64,000 nucleotides of DNA from Anagrus nilaparvatae (lineage: Eukaryota; Arthropoda; Insecta; Hymenoptera; Mymaridae), in the NCBI GenBank assembly GCA_022575985.1, contig JAKSXM010000238.1:13410001-13474000 (forward strand). Direction: 5' to 3'. Every line of letters begins with the position of its first letter. The stretch's first letter is position 1. A program made the translations under genes and the position numbers. The notes under the pieces were generated by a model. The model saw only the letters and a program-made list of their open reading frames with translations, did no database searches and was not told where the DNA came from. Positions 62,065 to 64,000 of the stretch are shown here, piece by piece.

Positions 62065-63159
62065 TACTCCACTCAAAATACGGGGAGGGGGTATACTTAC
62101 GGTTGCGAATACGAGATTGGCTCTGATATAGGTTTTTTGGGTCGCTGAACACGAAAATCTGGGTCATTTGGTAAAGAAAATGGGGCTTCACCCTTAAATT
62201 TGCAAAAACTACCCCCAAACGGGTGTATTTTTGATATATTCGGGTTCTAAGTCGATAGATTTGCCCAAGAATTGGTTTCTAAGGGTTTTTTGGGTCGCTA
62301 ATTAAGAATCTCGATGATTTTTTGAGGTATTAACATTAATATTTCACCCTTAAATTAGCTAAAACTACCCCTATTGTTATTTCTGCATTTTGTATGCCCA
62401 GATTAGGTCCATAGGGTATTTTGGGTCGCAGATAACGAATTTCACAGAATTTTTTTTGAATAATTAATCATCCCTTAACTACCTAAAACTGCCCCTAAAA
62501 GGGGCGTTTATGCTATTTCTGCATTTTCTACGCCCAGATTAGGTCCATAGTGTTTTTTGGGTCGTAGATTTTAGGGGTAGTTTTAGCTAATTTAGGGGTG
62601 ATATATTAATTATTCATAAGAAATCCATGAAATTTGTTTTCAGCGTACCAAAAAACCCCATGGACCTAATCTGGGCGTACAAAATGCAGAAATAGCAAAA
62701 ACGTCCATTTTAGGGGTAGTTTTAGCTAATTTAGGGGTGTTATATTAATTATTCATAAAAAATCCATGAAATTAGTTTTCAACGACCCAAAAAACCCTTG
62801 TGGACCTAATCTGGTAGCAAAAAGTGCGTAAACAGCGAAAGCACCCCTTTTGGGGGGTAGTTTTAGCTAATTTAAGGGTGAAATATTAATATTACCTTAA
62901 AAAATCATTGGGATTCTTAATTATCGACCTAAAAACCCCTTAGAAACCAATTTTTTGACAAATATATCGACTCAGAACACGAATACATAAAATATACCCC
63001 TTTTGGGGGTAATTTTTGCAAATTTAAGGGTGAAGCCCCATTTTCTTTACCAAAAGACCCTGATTTTCGAGTTCAGCGACCCGAAAAATCTATACTAGAG
63101 CAAATCTCGTATTCGCAACCGTAAGTACACCCAAACCCGTATTTTGTTTGACTGGAGTA
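62065..63159. mobile_element. 1.1-kb giant palindromic (foldback) element with internal repeats
   Basis: Left TACTCCACTCAAAATACGG and right CCGTATTTTGTTTGACTGGAGTA are inverted, with TA outside both. Pairing continues inward for the whole length: TACGGTTGCGAATACGAGAT / ATCTCGTATTCGCAACCGTA, CTTCACCCTTAAATTTGCAA / TTGCAAATTTAAGGGTGAAG. Each arm is itself built from units of about 120-150 bases containing a CACCCTTAAATTAGCTAAAA plus CTACCCC motif: three in the left arm (about 62188, 62345, 62468) and four in reverse in the right arm (about 62572, 62712, 62857, 63004). Its two short open frames are chance. Confidence 0.88.
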
Positions 63160-63469
63160 TAATATTATAGGCACTTAAGTTTAATGTTTTTTTTCTTTAA
63201 AATATTATTTTTTGAGGAATTTGTGACACACGCTTCTTAAGATTTAATTATTTTTATTTTTTACCTTCGGTTTTTTTAATTTATTCCTGAACTTTTGCTT
63301 GTTTTGTCAATTATCGAACCCTAAAATGTAGTCTAATCACGTACGTAAAGAAATACTGAGCACTCGCCAATCATTATTCTTATTGTATATTAAATTCATC
63401 TTGCTTATATACTAAGTGAAACTAATTTTTAACACTTGTGAGAGAAAAAGCCATAGCATCTATCGGGAA

Positions 63470-63570
63470 AAAATTGAAACAATATACCGCGCAAAATTCA
63501 AATTCAACAAAAGTTTTGAAACACTTAAATCTTTAAATTTGAATTTTGCGCGGTATATTGTTTCAATTTT
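63470..63570. repeat. Perfect 34-bp inverted repeat
   Basis: The 34 bases at 63470-63503 (containing CAATATACCGCGCAAAATTC) are exactly reverse-complemented at 63537-63570, around a 33-base loop. It may be a very short foldback element or a hairpin RNA source. Confidence 0.9.
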
Positions 63571-64000
63571 ATTCGTTTCAAGTTTTTAAAGATTTTTTAC
63601 TTGTTTTTATGTCTTTGAATTATAATTCAACGTATAAAATTATCCTTAAAAATTGGCAATAAAAATTGACTTTTTTAGCATAACTCGAAAACGGTTTAAA
63701 GAAAAAATATTTAGGTTAAAATAGCTTTTCGTTTTATTGGTTGTAGAATTTGCAGAATAATAGAGAAAATAAAATCGTGGAGTTATTTAGAAGGAATAGG
63801 CAGGCTATACCTAAGCAATCGTATCTAATGACAAAGAGCTTTGTTTAAACTCATCAATAGAAAAAAACGAAAATTATCTCAGATTTCTCTTGTCAGTAAA
63901 ATTTACTTTATAATTAAATAAAAAAATTAAAAACAAACAAGATAATTTATATTATTAAAAAATTTCAATACGAATCATTCCATTGCAAAAAAGTAAAACT

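Larger units (their letters stand above)
60553..64000. other. Region upstream of the cysteine-rich gene, with palindromic elements
   Basis: The missing 5' exon of the minus-strand gene may lie here or beyond the window; I see no convincing signal-peptide exon. From 60560 to 62060 the DNA is AT-rich without recognised features. It then holds a 1.1 kb giant palindrome and a perfect 34-bp inverted repeat. Confidence 0.5.

Noticed and set aside
61891..62218. Two overlapping opposite open frames near 62 kb
   Set aside because: They overlap the left end of the giant palindrome and have no recognisable protein features.
1..64000. Viral or bacterial genes, tRNA or rRNA genes
   Set aside because: I looked for capsid, polymerase, integrase and tRNA-like patterns and saw none that I could support by eye; a tRNA scan would be decisive.

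Overview
This is a very AT-rich animal nuclear window, and the gene content points to an insect. Genes have short exons, GT..AG introns and introns of up to several kb, and none is arranged in an operon. The gene set is typical of insects: histidine acid phosphatases of the secreted/venom-type family, an adipokinetic-hormone/GnRH-type receptor, a very-long-chain 3-oxoacyl-CoA reductase, and the ribosome-biogenesis GTPase EFL1. I cannot fix the order. Strong AT bias plus a secreted acid phosphatase pair would fit a parasitoid wasp or a hemipteran, among others, but that is a guess.

Layout. 0.6-6.6 kb: a divergent pair of histidine acid phosphatase paralogues; the minus-strand gene keeps the catalytic motifs and the plus-strand gene has lost them. 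8.7-11.3 kb (minus): a complete 614-residue single-pass membrane protein with a VWC domain and a PPxY tail. 12.4-15.8 kb (plus): a complete 706-residue acidic protein. 15.8-22.0 kb: repeats, including a 0.42-0.47 kb tandem array. 22.8-25.2 kb (plus): a complete 3-oxoacyl-CoA reductase (328 residues). 25.2-30.7 kb: repeat debris. 30.7-42.4 kb (minus): six exons of a peptide-hormone GPCR whose introns are packed with nested repeats. 42.4-48.7 kb: repeats, including Helitron-like ends. 48.7-51.6 kb (plus): EFL1, missing its last exon(s). 52.6-60.6 kb (minus): a secreted cysteine-rich protein with a 6.8 kb intron. 60.6-64 kb: a 1.1 kb giant palindrome and a perfect 34-bp inverted repeat.

The window holds little autonomous transposon coding sequence; I saw no transposase, reverse transcriptase or viral gene. 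It does hold many non-autonomous inverted-repeat elements. They include a five-copy family with CACTG...CAGTG ends and mostly TA flanks, two elements sharing CACGG / GCTGCTTTG ends but with different interiors, a two-copy family with CAAGGGATC ends (one copy nested in a 2.1 kb foldback element), and a nested pair at 39.9-40.7 kb.

The genes look functionally unrelated. The best biological lead is the phosphatase/pseudophosphatase pair; the best structural leads are the foldback elements and the unaccounted-for C-terminus of EFL1. All exon joins were read by eye from reading frame and splice sites and have no transcript support here.
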